Source: Plantactinospora sp. KBS50
GTDB lineage: Bacteria; Actinomycetota; Actinomycetes; Mycobacteriales; Micromonosporaceae
Length of the DNA: 64,000 bases
NCBI RefSeq assembly: GCF_002285795.1
Contig: NZ_CP022961.1
Span: forward strand, 2,108,001 to 2,172,000
Direction: 5' to 3'
Positions 7,004 to 14,944 of this stretch are shown piece after piece (the first letter of the stretch is position 1; each line of letters begins with the position of its first letter). The position numbers and the translations under genes were made by a program. The notes beneath the pieces are model-generated. The model worked only from the letters and a program-made list of their open reading frames with translations, was not told the origin of the DNA and did not search any database.

Positions 7004-7288
7004 CATCTACCGACCCTGGCCGACTCCGGCTACGAAGGCGCTGGCCAGGGCATCCACACCCCGTACAAGCAACCCGCCGACGGCCACCGTCTCGCGGTCG
7101 ACAACCGCACCCACAACGCCGCCCTTCGATCAATGCGGTGCCTCGGAGAACGCGGCTTCGCCATCCTCACCGGCCGCTGGCGCACGCTCCGCCACACCAC
7201 CACCAGCCCACGAAGCCTCGGCGACATCGTCCGCGCCGCCCTCCACCTCACCCACTTCGAATACCGATACCTACCGGATTCTTGTTGA
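7004..7288 (+). pseudogene. IS5-type (DDE) transposase, C-terminal remnant
   Basis: The plus-strand frame reads LADSGYEGAGQGIHTPYKQPADGHRLAVDNRTHNAALRSMRCLGERGFAILTGRWRTLRHTTTSPRSLGDIVRAALHLTHFEY, the end of IS5-family transposases (D-SGYxGxG, KxP...T..N..LR..RxxGERxxA.L..RW..L). The N-terminal half with the first catalytic Asp residues is absent and no terminal inverted repeats are evident. It abuts the maturase remnant, so two mobile elements have eroded one another here. Confidence 0.75.
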
Positions 7289-7309
7289 GATCACGTCACA
7301 GAAAGGGCA

Positions 7310-7395
7310 CGCATGCTAACGAGGCCGCGCACGTCGGCTCATTTAGGTTCAACCCGGAAGATATAATCTATCATGGGCATAATCCCTTCAGATGA
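7310..7395 (+). pseudogene. possible toxin 3' remnant
   Basis: The short frame NEAAHVGSFRFNPEDIIYHGHNPFR ends in TGA 9 bp before a small gene that has the size and place of an immunity gene. Its low GC matches the toxin modules. I infer it is the tail of a toxin whose front was lost to the transposase insertion; too little remains to identify it. Confidence 0.35.
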
Positions 7396-7796
7396 GGACA
7401 ACATGCTCACAGTTCGTGACCGCCTGGAGTTGCTACGTAGCGTTGAATCGAGCGCTGATGGAGGTGCGATTCCTCGCTGCTGACGTAGACGATGCGGTCC
7501 GTGGTAGCTCGCACTTGGCTGAGGTGCACGCCCGCGTTGTCGACGCAGTCATCGACCTCCATCGTGCACATGGGGATGCGAAAGAAGTCGAATCATGGAA
7601 CGAGTGGCGCAACTTTGAAGGTCGAGGGCTTGAGCGGCGCGGAATTGTCGAATATCTCCTTTCTTTTTGGGTCTCTTTGGACTCGGAGGAATTGAGGCTT
7701 GAGGCGTTGAGAAGTCAGTTGCACCCGTTCATCTATGGCGACGATGACCTGAATGGGATTTATCGCGAACTGGAGGATCGTTCCGCCGGGAAATAA
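7392..7796 (+). CDS. probable immunity protein, possibly frameshifted at the N-terminus
   Basis: The long frame is 134 residues, acidic and soluble: ...LNRALMEVRFLAADVDDAVRGSSHLAEVHARVVDAVIDLHRAHGDAKEVESWNEW...LLSFWVSLDSEELRLEALRSQLHPFIYGDDDLNGIYRELEDR. Starts at 7392 or 7461 are possible. The best ribosome-binding site (GAGGACAAC) instead precedes an ATG at 7404 in another frame (MLTVRDRLELLRSVESSADGG), which stops after 26 codons; an indel near 7460 would join the two. No family is recognised. Its place after a toxin remnant and before another boundary repeat suggests an orphaned immunity gene. Confidence 0.45.
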   Translation: MRTTCSQFVTAWSCYVALNRALMEVRFLAADVDDAVRGSSHLAEVHARVVDAVIDLHRAHGDAKEVESWNEWRNFEGRGLERRGIVEYLLSFWVSLDSEELRLEALRSQLHPFIYGDDDLNGIYRELEDRSAGK

Positions 7797-7868
7797 GCAA
7801 ATTCTGAGCCCCTTTCTGCCCCCGGCGGCAAAGGGATTGTGCGCCTGCGGGCGTGGCTGTTGGCCCGC

Positions 7869-7890
7869 GTTGCTGTCACGGTTCATGTCA
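7869..7890 (+). repeat. boundary decamer pair, degenerate
   Basis: GTTGCTGTCA (7869-7878) and GTTCATGTCA (7881-7890) keep the 12-bp period. It is followed by ACATGCATAC..CATGCATCG. No long-form core follows directly; the next full copy starts 220 bp on. Confidence 0.5.
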
Positions 7891-8108
7891 GCGACATGCA
7901 TACATCGGCATGCATCGTTTGGCGGGCTAGTGCCGTGACCACGAACGTTCACGGTGTTGTGACCGTTTTGCTGATGGGGGTGGCGAATAGCGCCCGGTTT
8001 GGGTGAGAAGATCGGGTGGTATTGCGTCGCTGACTCGCTCTCGTGTTCGGGTAAAGCCGATCGCGTTGCGTGACGGCGGGGTGCCGATGGCTGTCCTGCT
8101 CTGCCCGG

Positions 8109-8350
8109 GTTGCCGTCACGGTTGCCGTCAAGTGCTGGCTCTGCACGTAAATGCATCAATGAAACGAGGGCCGCCGAGATCGACAGGCGGGCAGGGCGTT
8201 CGGTGGCGTGCCGTGTAGCGGTGCGGCGTCGATCCCTGGAACCACCCGCTCAGGTAGCCCGTGAAGGGATCGTTACGGCCTCGACCATTGGAGGTTCGGG
8301 CCGGCGGTTGGTTGGTCGGCCGGTATTGCTGGGGCGTGCGCGCGGGCGGA
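8109..8350 (+). repeat. cassette-boundary repeat, long form, copy 5 (last)
   Basis: GTTGCCGTCA decamers at 8109-8118 and 8121-8130, core GGTGGCGTGCCGTGTAGCGG at 8202, GTGAAGGGATCGTTACGG box at 8259 and GGGGCGTGCGCGCGGG at 8331. The hairpin end is missing; the element stops where normal chromosomal GC content resumes. It marks the right edge of the island. Confidence 0.75.
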
Positions 8351-8503
8351 ACGGGAGTGTCAACTTGACACTCCCAGTGGTGGCCTCTGGTCGGCGACTC
8401 GGTCGATCGGGATCAGTGTGTGCACGCGGCCATGCGACGGGCCGGCGACGGGTGGGTCGAGGGTCATAGAGTGTCCACATCCGCCAGCCTTTGGAGAATC
8501 GTC

Positions 8504-10675
8504 GTGTCCCAGCCGGTACCGGATCCAGAACGGACCGACGCCGCCCCCGCCGACGGCGATGCCCCGGCCGCTGACCACGCCGCCGGTACGACCGTCGGCG
8601 GCGATCCCGCAGCCGGTACGCCGTGGCTGCTCGTCCTTCCGGAGGAACCGGGCGGGCCGGCGGGTGTGCCCTGGCCGGGACCGGCGGGCGAGCCCGGTTG
8701 GGCCATCCCGGTGCAGATCCCGGCCGGCACCCGGGGGTACGCGCTGTTCCTGCCGATGGTGCCGGCCGAGCCCGCGGTCGGCGCGTCCCCGGCCGGCACA
8801 CCGACGGTCGGCACGCTCCCGGGCGGCGGGACGGTCCCGCGGCCGCGCGACGGCCAGCCGCGGTCGCAGCGGGCCGAGCCGGACGTCGAGGTCGAGCCGG
8901 ACGTCGAGGTCGAGCCGGACGTCACGGACGAGTCGTCCGCCGGAGCCGAGCAGTCGGTCACGGCCGGGCCGGATGTTGCGGCCGAGCCTGACGCCGCAGG
9001 TCAGCCGGACGTCGAGGTCGAGTCGGATGTGACGGACGAGCCGGACGCCACGGATGAACCAGACGTCGACGGCGAACAGGACGGCACGGATGAGTCGGAT
9101 GTCGGGGCCGAGCCGTGGGCCGGCGTACCGCCCGGCGCGCCCGGTGTGGCCGGGCCCGTCCGGCCGGTGGCCGCCGCTCCGTCGTTCCTGGACACACGGT
9201 GGCCCGGTCCGGCGCCGGCGCGCGGTTGGGCGGTGCCGGCGGCCGTGCTCGCCGGGGCGCTGGGTCTGGCCATTTTCGTACCGCTCGGCCGCACCGGGAT
9301 GGGCTGGTTCCTCGGCGGACTCATGCTGGCCGTGGGCGTGGCCGTCGGGGTCGCCCGGCCCGTCGCCGGGCTGCCGCGGGCCGAACGCTGGACCCGGGTC
9401 GGCTGGGCGGCGCTGGCCCTGGCGCTGCTGGCCGTGCTCGCCTTCCGCAACGCCTGGTGGCTGGTGACGTTCTGCGTTCTCGGCGCGCTGGGCTGCACGG
9501 CGCTGGCCATCGTGGGCGGCCGGCTGATCCGCTCGATCCTGTTCAGTCTCGTCGCGGCGCCGTTCGCGGCCTTCCGCGGGTTGCCGTGGGTACGCCGGCA
9601 TGTCCAGCCGCCCACCCGGTCCGGCACCGCCCGCCGGATCGGCTGGTCGGTCGCGGTGACCGCGCTCGTGCTGACCGTATTCGGCAGCCTGCTCTCCTCG
9701 GCCGACAGCGCCTTCGCGGCGCTGCTGCGCGACATCGTCCCGACGGTGCATCCGGGTACGTCGGTAAACGGCGTGTTCCTGCTGGTCGTGGGCGCGCTTG
9801 TGGCGACGGCCGCCGTCTACACCCTGTCGGCGCCGCCGGATCTGTCCACGATCGACCGGTCCGGCGTACCGCGGTTCGGTCTCGTGGAGTGGGCGCTGCC
9901 GATCGGATCGCTGGTGGTGCTCTTCGCGGGGTTCGTGGCGGTGCAGTTCACCGTGCTGTTCGGCGGCCGGCGGCACGTGCTGAGCACCGCCGGCCTGAGC
10001 TACGCCGAGTATGCCCGCAGCGGGTTCTGGCAACTGCTGGCCGTGACCGTACTGACCCTGGTGGTGCTCGGCGCGGTGACCCGGTGGGCGCGCCGGGACC
10101 GGCCGGTCGAGCGGATCCTGCTGCGGGTCATGCTCGGTCTGCTCGGCGCGCTCAGCCTGGTGATCGTGGTGTCGGCGCTGTCTCGGATGTACGCCTACCA
10201 GAAGGTCTACAGCTTCACCGGCGAACGCATCTTCGTGATGGCGTTCGAGCTGCTGCTCGGTGTCGTTCTCATCCTGATCATGCTGGCCGGGGTCCGCTGG
10301 CGTGGCGGCTGGATCCCGCGGCTGACCGTCGCGCTCACCGCGCTGATGCTGCTCAGCCTCGCCGTGCTGAACCCGGAGGACTACGCGGCCCGTCGCAACA
10401 TCGCCCGGTACCAGCAGACCGGCACGATCGACGCCTGGTACCTGCGGGCGCTGTCCGCGGACGCCACCCCGGCGTTGGGCACGCTGCCCGATCCGGTCCG
10501 GCGCTGCGCGCTGAGCTGGATCGACGACGACCTGGCCGAACCGGACCCCTGGTACGCCTGGAACCTGGGCCGGACGCGTGCCCGGGCCGTGCTGGAGCGG
10601 CTCGGACCGGGCGCCGTCGGTGGCCCGAAGGACTGCGGCCGGGCCGACCAGTTCGACCTGCCGAAGGGGCGCTGA
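8504..10675 (+). CDS. DUF4173/DUF4153-type multi-pass membrane protein
   Basis: This 723-residue protein starts at a GTG with a GGAG box 8 nt upstream; a longer in-frame start adds 28 unlikely residues. The first 240 residues are a disordered acidic region with near-repeats of DVEVEP, DVTDEP and similar, encoded by repeats around 8880-9100. From about residue 240 there are roughly 12 hydrophobic segments. The landmarks 'SADSAFAALL', 'VYTLSAP', 'YAxYARSGFWQLLAVTVLTL' and 'LNPEDYAARRNIARYQQTGTIDAWYLRALS' are those of the DUF4173 family. Its biochemical role is unknown. The gene is monocistronic, convergent with the AAA ATPase gene. Confidence 0.8.
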   Translation: MSQPVPDPERTDAAPADGDAPAADHAAGTTVGGDPAAGTPWLLVLPEEPGGPAGVPWPGPAGEPGWAIPVQIPAGTRGYALFLPMVPAEPAVGASPAGTPTVGTLPGGGTVPRPRDGQPRSQRAEPDVEVEPDVEVEPDVTDESSAGAEQSVTAGPDVAAEPDAAGQPDVEVESDVTDEPDATDEPDVDGEQDGTDESDVGAEPWAGVPPGAPGVAGPVRPVAAAPSFLDTRWPGPAPARGWAVPAAVLAGALGLAIFVPLGRTGMGWFLGGLMLAVGVAVGVARPVAGLPRAERWTRVGWAALALALLAVLAFRNAWWLVTFCVLGALGCTALAIVGGRLIRSILFSLVAAPFAAFRGLPWVRRHVQPPTRSGTARRIGWSVAVTALVLTVFGSLLSSADSAFAALLRDIVPTVHPGTSVNGVFLLVVGALVATAAVYTLSAPPDLSTIDRSGVPRFGLVEWALPIGSLVVLFAGFVAVQFTVLFGGRRHVLSTAGLSYAEYARSGFWQLLAVTVLTLVVLGAVTRWARRDRPVERILLRVMLGLLGALSLVIVVSALSRMYAYQKVYSFTGERIFVMAFELLLGVVLILIMLAGVRWRGGWIPRLTVALTALMLLSLAVLNPEDYAARRNIARYQQTGTIDAWYLRALSADATPALGTLPDPVRRCALSWIDDDLAEPDPWYAWNLGRTRARAVLERLGPGAVGGPKDCGRADQFDLPKGR

Positions 10676-10720
10676 CCGGCGACCGGCGCCCACCCGCCGG
10701 TGCCGGTGCCGGTGCGGTGC

Positions 10721-12295
10721 TCAGGCCCGGTGCAGCGCGGCGGTGTGCTCGATCAGGTCCCGCTGGCTGATCGGGTCGGCCGGAACGCCGTCCACGGCCT
10801 CGCGCATCGCCTTGGCCAACTGCACCCGGCGCAGGATCTCCCGCAGGTCCGCTCCGGTCATCCCGGCGGTCCGCGTCGCCAGATCCGCCGGGTCCACATC
10901 GTCGCCGAACATCCGGAACGGTGGCGCCTCGTGCCGCTGCATGAGGTCCCGGATCATCTTCGTGATGATCTGCGCCCGGCCGGTCTCGTCGGGCAGTGGG
11001 ATGGCCAGCTTCACGTCGAAGCGGCCGGACCGGATCAGCGAGGCGTCCACCCGGTGCGGGAAGTTGGTGGTGGCCATCACGATGACGTTCGGGTTCTCCT
11101 CGATCAGCGTGTTCATCTCCTGCTTGAAGATCCCGGCCACCGCGTTCACCGCCTGGCTGGCCGCGTCGCCGCCGGCACCGGCGTAGCTGATGATGCTGTC
11201 GAACTCGTCGAAGAGCATGACCGTGGGTTCCCGCCAGCGGCGGGCGTCCCGGAAGATCTGCTTGATGTTGCGCTCGGAGCCGCCGAGCCACTTGTCCAGG
11301 ATCTCCGGGGTGCGGATCTCCCGGAAGACCGCGCCGATCTCGTTGGCCAGCGCCCGGGCCAGCATGGTCTTTCCGGTGCCGGGCGGGCCGTACAGCAGGA
11401 TGCCCTGCGGGCGGCGGGCGCCCCACCGGGCCATCACCTCGGGGTGCCGGAACGACACCGCGATCTCCCGGAACTGCGCGACCACCTCGTCGAGGCCGCC
11501 GACCTGGTCCAGGGTGACCTGGTCGGCCCGGCGCGGTGAGCCGGCCGCCGGGCCGCCCTGGTACGCCGGGCCGGGCTCGGACCCGGCGTCCAGCACGTAC
11601 CGGCGTCCGCGCAGGACGACGGGGTCGGCGCCGTCCGCGGCCAACTCCCGGACCACCTGCAACACCAGCGCGAAGGCCACCCGCAGGTGTGCCGGGGTGA
11701 GCGCGTCGCCGGGCCGGTCGGCGCGCACCGTGACGACCGTTCCCTCGCCCGACGCGCGGCGCCGGACGACCGGGGTGAGTCCGAGGTCGGCGGCCTCGGC
11801 CAGCACCGCGGCCCCGGCCGGGTCGTCGGTGCGGCCCGCCGGATCGGTACGCGCCGCGGGGTCGGTCGGGTCGGCGGCGCCGGTCGGCGGCGGCGGAAGT
11901 CCCAGCCGGCGGCCCGCCTCGGCCACCACGCGGCCGGCCTGGGCGAGGACCCGTCCGGCCGTCGGTTCCACGGCGGCCAGCCGGCGGGCGAGCAGCAGGC
12001 CGACCGGCCCGACGCCGACCAAAAGCCAGGCCGCCGGGTTGTCGAGGGCGCCGCCCGGTGCGCCGGTGCGGATCTCGGCCATGAACCGGTGTACGGGGTG
12101 GTCGTCCTCGACGTCCCGACGCAGCGCGAGCCGGACCCGCCGGACCGGTGCCGGGAAGTCGGTGCCGTCGAAGACCTCGACCGGGCCGGTGCGAACCGCG
12201 GCCAGCAGCCCGGTCGGGTCGACGATCGTCACGTCGGCGCCGAACCGGGTGAAGTGGTCGGCCTCCGGCCGCAGGGGGCTGGGTTGTTCCGGCAT
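10721..12295 (-). CDS. AAA+ ATPase, classical (FtsH/Cdc48-like) clade
   Basis: This is a 524-residue protein. The N-terminal 260 residues are a variable region with a short hydrophobic stretch near 90-102 and a Pro/Thr-rich linker. The AAA module follows: Walker A GPPGTGKT (303-310), Walker B VMLFDEFD (359-366), sensor-1 MATTNFPHRVD and the arginine-finger region SLIRSGRFDVKL. The C-terminal lid (TGADLREILRRVQLAKAMREA) is present. No protease domain is fused, so it should act as an unfoldase or remodeler. A Clp-N-domain membrane protein lies just upstream on the same strand and may be a functional partner. Confidence 0.85.
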   Translation of the reverse strand: MPEQPSPLRPEADHFTRFGADVTIVDPTGLLAAVRTGPVEVFDGTDFPAPVRRVRLALRRDVEDDHPVHRFMAEIRTGAPGGALDNPAAWLLVGVGPVGLLLARRLAAVEPTAGRVLAQAGRVVAEAGRRLGLPPPPTGAADPTDPAARTDPAGRTDDPAGAAVLAEAADLGLTPVVRRRASGEGTVVTVRADRPGDALTPAHLRVAFALVLQVVRELAADGADPVVLRGRRYVLDAGSEPGPAYQGGPAAGSPRRADQVTLDQVGGLDEVVAQFREIAVSFRHPEVMARWGARRPQGILLYGPPGTGKTMLARALANEIGAVFREIRTPEILDKWLGGSERNIKQIFRDARRWREPTVMLFDEFDSIISYAGAGGDAASQAVNAVAGIFKQEMNTLIEENPNVIVMATTNFPHRVDASLIRSGRFDVKLAIPLPDETGRAQIITKMIRDLMQRHEAPPFRMFGDDVDPADLATRTAGMTGADLREILRRVQLAKAMREAVDGVPADPISQRDLIEHTAALHRA

Positions 12296-12384
12296 GCTGC
12301 ACGTCCTCCCCGTACGGGTGCCACCCTCTCAGCGAAGTGTGACAGCCCGTACCCGGCACGGCGACCGGAGCGGGCAGCGGTCCG

Positions 12385-12453
12385 CGGCGCCGGCGCGCGG
12401 CGGACGGCGCACGGCGCAGGGCGGACGGCGGACGGCGGACGGCGCACGTGCGC
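12385..12453. repeat. low-complexity repeats between the AAA and Clp-N genes
   Basis: Degenerate tandem CGGACGG/CGCACGG heptamer-like units end in the perfect palindrome GCGCACGTGCGC (12442-12453), just after the end of the Clp-N gene. It may be a terminator or simply slippage sequence. Confidence 0.4.
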
Positions 12454-12460
12454 ACGGCGT

Positions 12461-13087
12461 TCAGCGGATCAGGCTGGCCATCACACCCAGGAACAGCACC
12501 GCGGCGGCGGGCGCCAGGGTCGCGATCGTCACCACCGGCCGGTCCCGAAGCAGGCGCCGCCAGCGCGCCCAGCCGGTCGCCCAGCGCAGCCGCCACCCGG
12601 TCCAGCGCCAGCGCAGGCGGGTCGCCAGGGCCGGCCGGATCGGCAGCTTCTCGATCTCCGGTGCCCGCCCCAGCACCTCGCGGGCGGTACGGCTGGTGAC
12701 GCCGGCCTCGGCCAGTGCGAGCACCACCGGCGACGGGCCGGCATCCAGCAGCGCGAACAGCAGGTGTCGGGTGCCCAGCCGATCGCCGCCGAGCAGCGCG
12801 ACCCGGTGCGCGCGATCCCAGAGCCGCCGGCCGGAGACATCGAACCGGACGGCCGGCTCGCCCGCCCGGCCGGGCGGTTCCGGCGGTCGCAGCCGGCGGA
12901 TCAACCGGTCCCGGTCGACGCGCAGCACCCGCCAGACGGCCGCGGCGGTGCCGTCCCGGTCCACCAGGAGCGCGAGCGCGACGTCCTCGGCGGTGATCTC
13001 GGTACGACCGTGCTGGCGGGCGGTGACCCCCGCGGCCAGCAACACGGTTCGGGCCTCGACGGTGACGAACGGGAACCAGCGGGGCAT
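12461..13087 (-). CDS. Clp N-terminal domain protein with C-terminal membrane anchor
   Basis: This is a 208-residue protein from the ATG at 13087; longer frames upstream are arginine/proline-rich and unlikely. It carries two Clp-N half-repeats, FTVEARTVLLAAGVTARQHGRTEITAEDVALALLVD (residues 7-45) and RRLWDRAHRVALLGGDRLGTRHLLFALLDAG (about 85-120), i.e. the substrate/adaptor docking fold of ClpA/ClpC without ATPase modules. An Arg/Trp-rich stretch leads to one hydrophobic helix (TIATLAPAAAVLFLGVMASLI) at the end. It is probably a membrane-bound adaptor-like protein. It lies 165 bp upstream of the AAA+ ATPase on the same strand. Confidence 0.75.
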   Translation of the reverse strand: MPRWFPFVTVEARTVLLAAGVTARQHGRTEITAEDVALALLVDRDGTAAAVWRVLRVDRDRLIRRLRPPEPPGRAGEPAVRFDVSGRRLWDRAHRVALLGGDRLGTRHLLFALLDAGPSPVVLALAEAGVTSRTAREVLGRAPEIEKLPIRPALATRLRWRWTGWRLRWATGWARWRRLLRDRPVVTIATLAPAAAVLFLGVMASLIR

Positions 13088-13265
13088 GACGCGGCAGCCT
13101 ACCCGTACCGGCCGATGCCCGTCCGCCGGCCGGTCCGCATCCCATCCGCCGTTCGGCCGACCCGTTGGTGGGCACTCGCCCGCGCCGCCCAACTGGGGAA
13201 ACGGCCCGGATCGGGGTACGCCGCCGGGTGCCACCGCCGCCGGCGGCACCCGGGGTGGACGCGGG

Positions 13266-13454
13266 TCAGCCGATCTGGACCGGGTGGTTGGCCAGGTCCC
13301 AGATGAGGAAGGCGACGAGCGCGAGCGGGGCCAGCACGCCGAGCACGCCGATGGTGGTCAGCAGGACGCGGCCCTGGGGTCGCGCGCCGGCCGCCACGAA
13401 GCAGCCGGTCACGCCGAGGCCGTACAGGGTGACGACGGTCAACAACATGATCAT
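13266..13454 (-). CDS. small two-helix membrane protein
   Basis: This is a 62-residue protein (MIMLLTVVTLYGLGVTGCFVAAG...) with two predicted transmembrane helices, residues 2-22 and 31-54, and a short basic loop between them. It starts 2 bp after the stop of the acyltransferase gene and is clearly the last gene of that operon. There is no family match I can name. It may be an accessory subunit for the membrane-bound lipid enzymes encoded upstream. Confidence 0.6.
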   Translation of the reverse strand: MIMLLTVVTLYGLGVTGCFVAAGARPQGRVLLTTIGVLGVLAPLALVAFLIWDLANHPVQIG

Positions 13455-13456
13455 GA

Positions 13457-14944
13457 TCAGCTCCAGGACTTGACGACGAGGGCCAGGCCGGCCGCGAACA
13501 GGACCGGAAACACCACGAGGTAGAGCGGGTACCAGCGGCGCCAGCGCACGGTGAGCGCGCCGAACAGCCCGAGGACGAGGCCGACGAGCGTGATCCGTGA
13601 CCCGCGGCCGGTCGCCGAGGCCAGCAGGAAACCGCCGAGGTCCACGTGCGCGGCACCCGCGGTCACCGCGTACACCTTGTACGGGATGCCCGAGGTGGGC
13701 TGCGCGCGTACCGCGGCGGCGCCGTGCTCGGCCACGGCCTGCACCACCGTGGCCCGCATCAGCGGCGTGGTCAGCGGCGCCGGCGGATGCAGGCCGGCGG
13801 CGCCCAGGCCGTAGCCGGTGACGCCGCCGGCCAGGCTGGCGGCCACCGCGACCGCGGCCAGCCGGGGCGCCCGGCGCGGCGCGGCCACGGCCAGCACCGC
13901 CAGCGCGAACTCGGGCACCAGCGGCCAGGACAGCGCCTCGGCGAACGACCAGGCCGCGACCGCGGCGACGCCGAGCCGGCCGTGTGCCAACCGGGCCATC
14001 CGGCGCCGTACCGCGGAGTCGGGCACGTTCCGGTGGACCCCGCCCCGTGCCGGGGTCCACCGGAGACCGGCGGCGACCGTCGCGCCCAGCCCCGCGATCC
14101 GGGCGGCGACCGTCGTGGCCACCGCCGCGACCCGGGTGGTGACGGCGGCGGCCACCGCCGCGATCCGGGCCGCGGCCCGGCGCCGCCACGTGTCCGCGGC
14201 CCGGTGCCGGGACACCGAGACCAGCCGGAGCACCGCGGCGCGGGCCGCCGGGACGTCCGACGGGTCGGGCAGCGGGGCACCGAACCGCACCTGTACGCGC
14301 GCCCGGCGCAGCCGGCCGTGCGCCGGCAGCAGGTCCCTGGTGCCGGAGATCGCCACCGGCACCAGATCCACCCCGGCCGCCGTGGCGAGCCGGGCCGCGC
14401 CGCCGCGGAAGGCCCCGACGCTGCCGTCCCGGCTCCGGGTGCCCTCGGCGAAGACGATCACGTCCCGGCCGGCGGCAAGCAGGTTGCCGGCGGCGGCCAG
14501 GTCGGCGCTGCCCCCGCCGCCGCGCCGCACCGGTACGGCGGCGGCGAGCGCACGGCCGGTCCAGGAGCGCACCCGACCCTCGAACCAGTAGTCGGCGGCG
14601 GCCACCACCGCGGGCCGGCGCCGGGCCGGCAGCGCCGCCAGCAACGCGGCCGTGTCGGCGTGCGAGGAGTGGTTCGCCACCAGGACGCACGGCCGCCGCG
14701 GCGGTGCCCCGGCCACCCGCAGCCCACCGGTGGCGGCCAGGACCACCCGCCAGAGCAGCCGGCGGGCCGCGGCGCCCGGCATCCAGCCGGCGCCGGCGCG
14801 GACCGGTCGCCCCGGTCGTTCCGGCCGCCGCAGGTCGCTCCAGGCCGGTCGCGCCGGTCGCGCCGGTCGCTTCGGCTGCCGTGCGTCGCTGCGAGCCGGC
14901 CGCGCCGGCTGGCGGCTGCCGAGCTGCCGCGCCGGGGCGGTCAT
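13457..14944 (-). CDS. PlsC-type acyltransferase fused to a membrane domain
   Basis: This 495-residue protein has an Arg/Pro-rich N-terminal tail of about 50 residues. A 1-acylglycerol-phosphate acyltransferase domain follows (residues about 65-240) with NHSSHAD (the HX4D catalytic motif), FAEGTRSRDG (the EGTRS substrate motif) and the VPVAISG block. An Ala-rich linker leads to a C-terminal half with about six hydrophobic helices (WSFAEALSWPLVPEFALAV..., SGIPYKVYAV), reminiscent of DedA/SNARE-associated membrane proteins. It should transfer acyl groups to a lysolipid. Its ATG overlaps the stop of the CdsA gene (ATGA), so it is part of a phospholipid operon. Confidence 0.8.
   Translation of the reverse strand: MTAPARQLGSRQPARPARSDARQPKRPARPARPAWSDLRRPERPGRPVRAGAGWMPGAAARRLLWRVVLAATGGLRVAGAPPRRPCVLVANHSSHADTAALLAALPARRRPAVVAAADYWFEGRVRSWTGRALAAAVPVRRGGGGSADLAAAGNLLAAGRDVIVFAEGTRSRDGSVGAFRGGAARLATAAGVDLVPVAISGTRDLLPAHGRLRRARVQVRFGAPLPDPSDVPAARAAVLRLVSVSRHRAADTWRRRAAARIAAVAAAVTTRVAAVATTVAARIAGLGATVAAGLRWTPARGGVHRNVPDSAVRRRMARLAHGRLGVAAVAAWSFAEALSWPLVPEFALAVLAVAAPRRAPRLAAVAVAASLAGGVTGYGLGAAGLHPPAPLTTPLMRATVVQAVAEHGAAAVRAQPTSGIPYKVYAVTAGAAHVDLGGFLLASATGRGSRITLVGLVLGLFGALTVRWRRWYPLYLVVFPVLFAAGLALVVKSWS

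Noticed and set aside
408-8130. The regularly recurring decamer pairs as a CRISPR array
   Set aside because: Repeats are 0.2-1.3 kb apart with genes between them, not 30-40 nt spacers, and no cas genes are present.
8360-10693. A 777-codon minus-strand frame opposite the DUF4173 gene
   Set aside because: The composition is repetitive Arg/Asp/Gln/His, a typical antisense shadow. The plus-strand frame has coherent membrane helices and family motifs.
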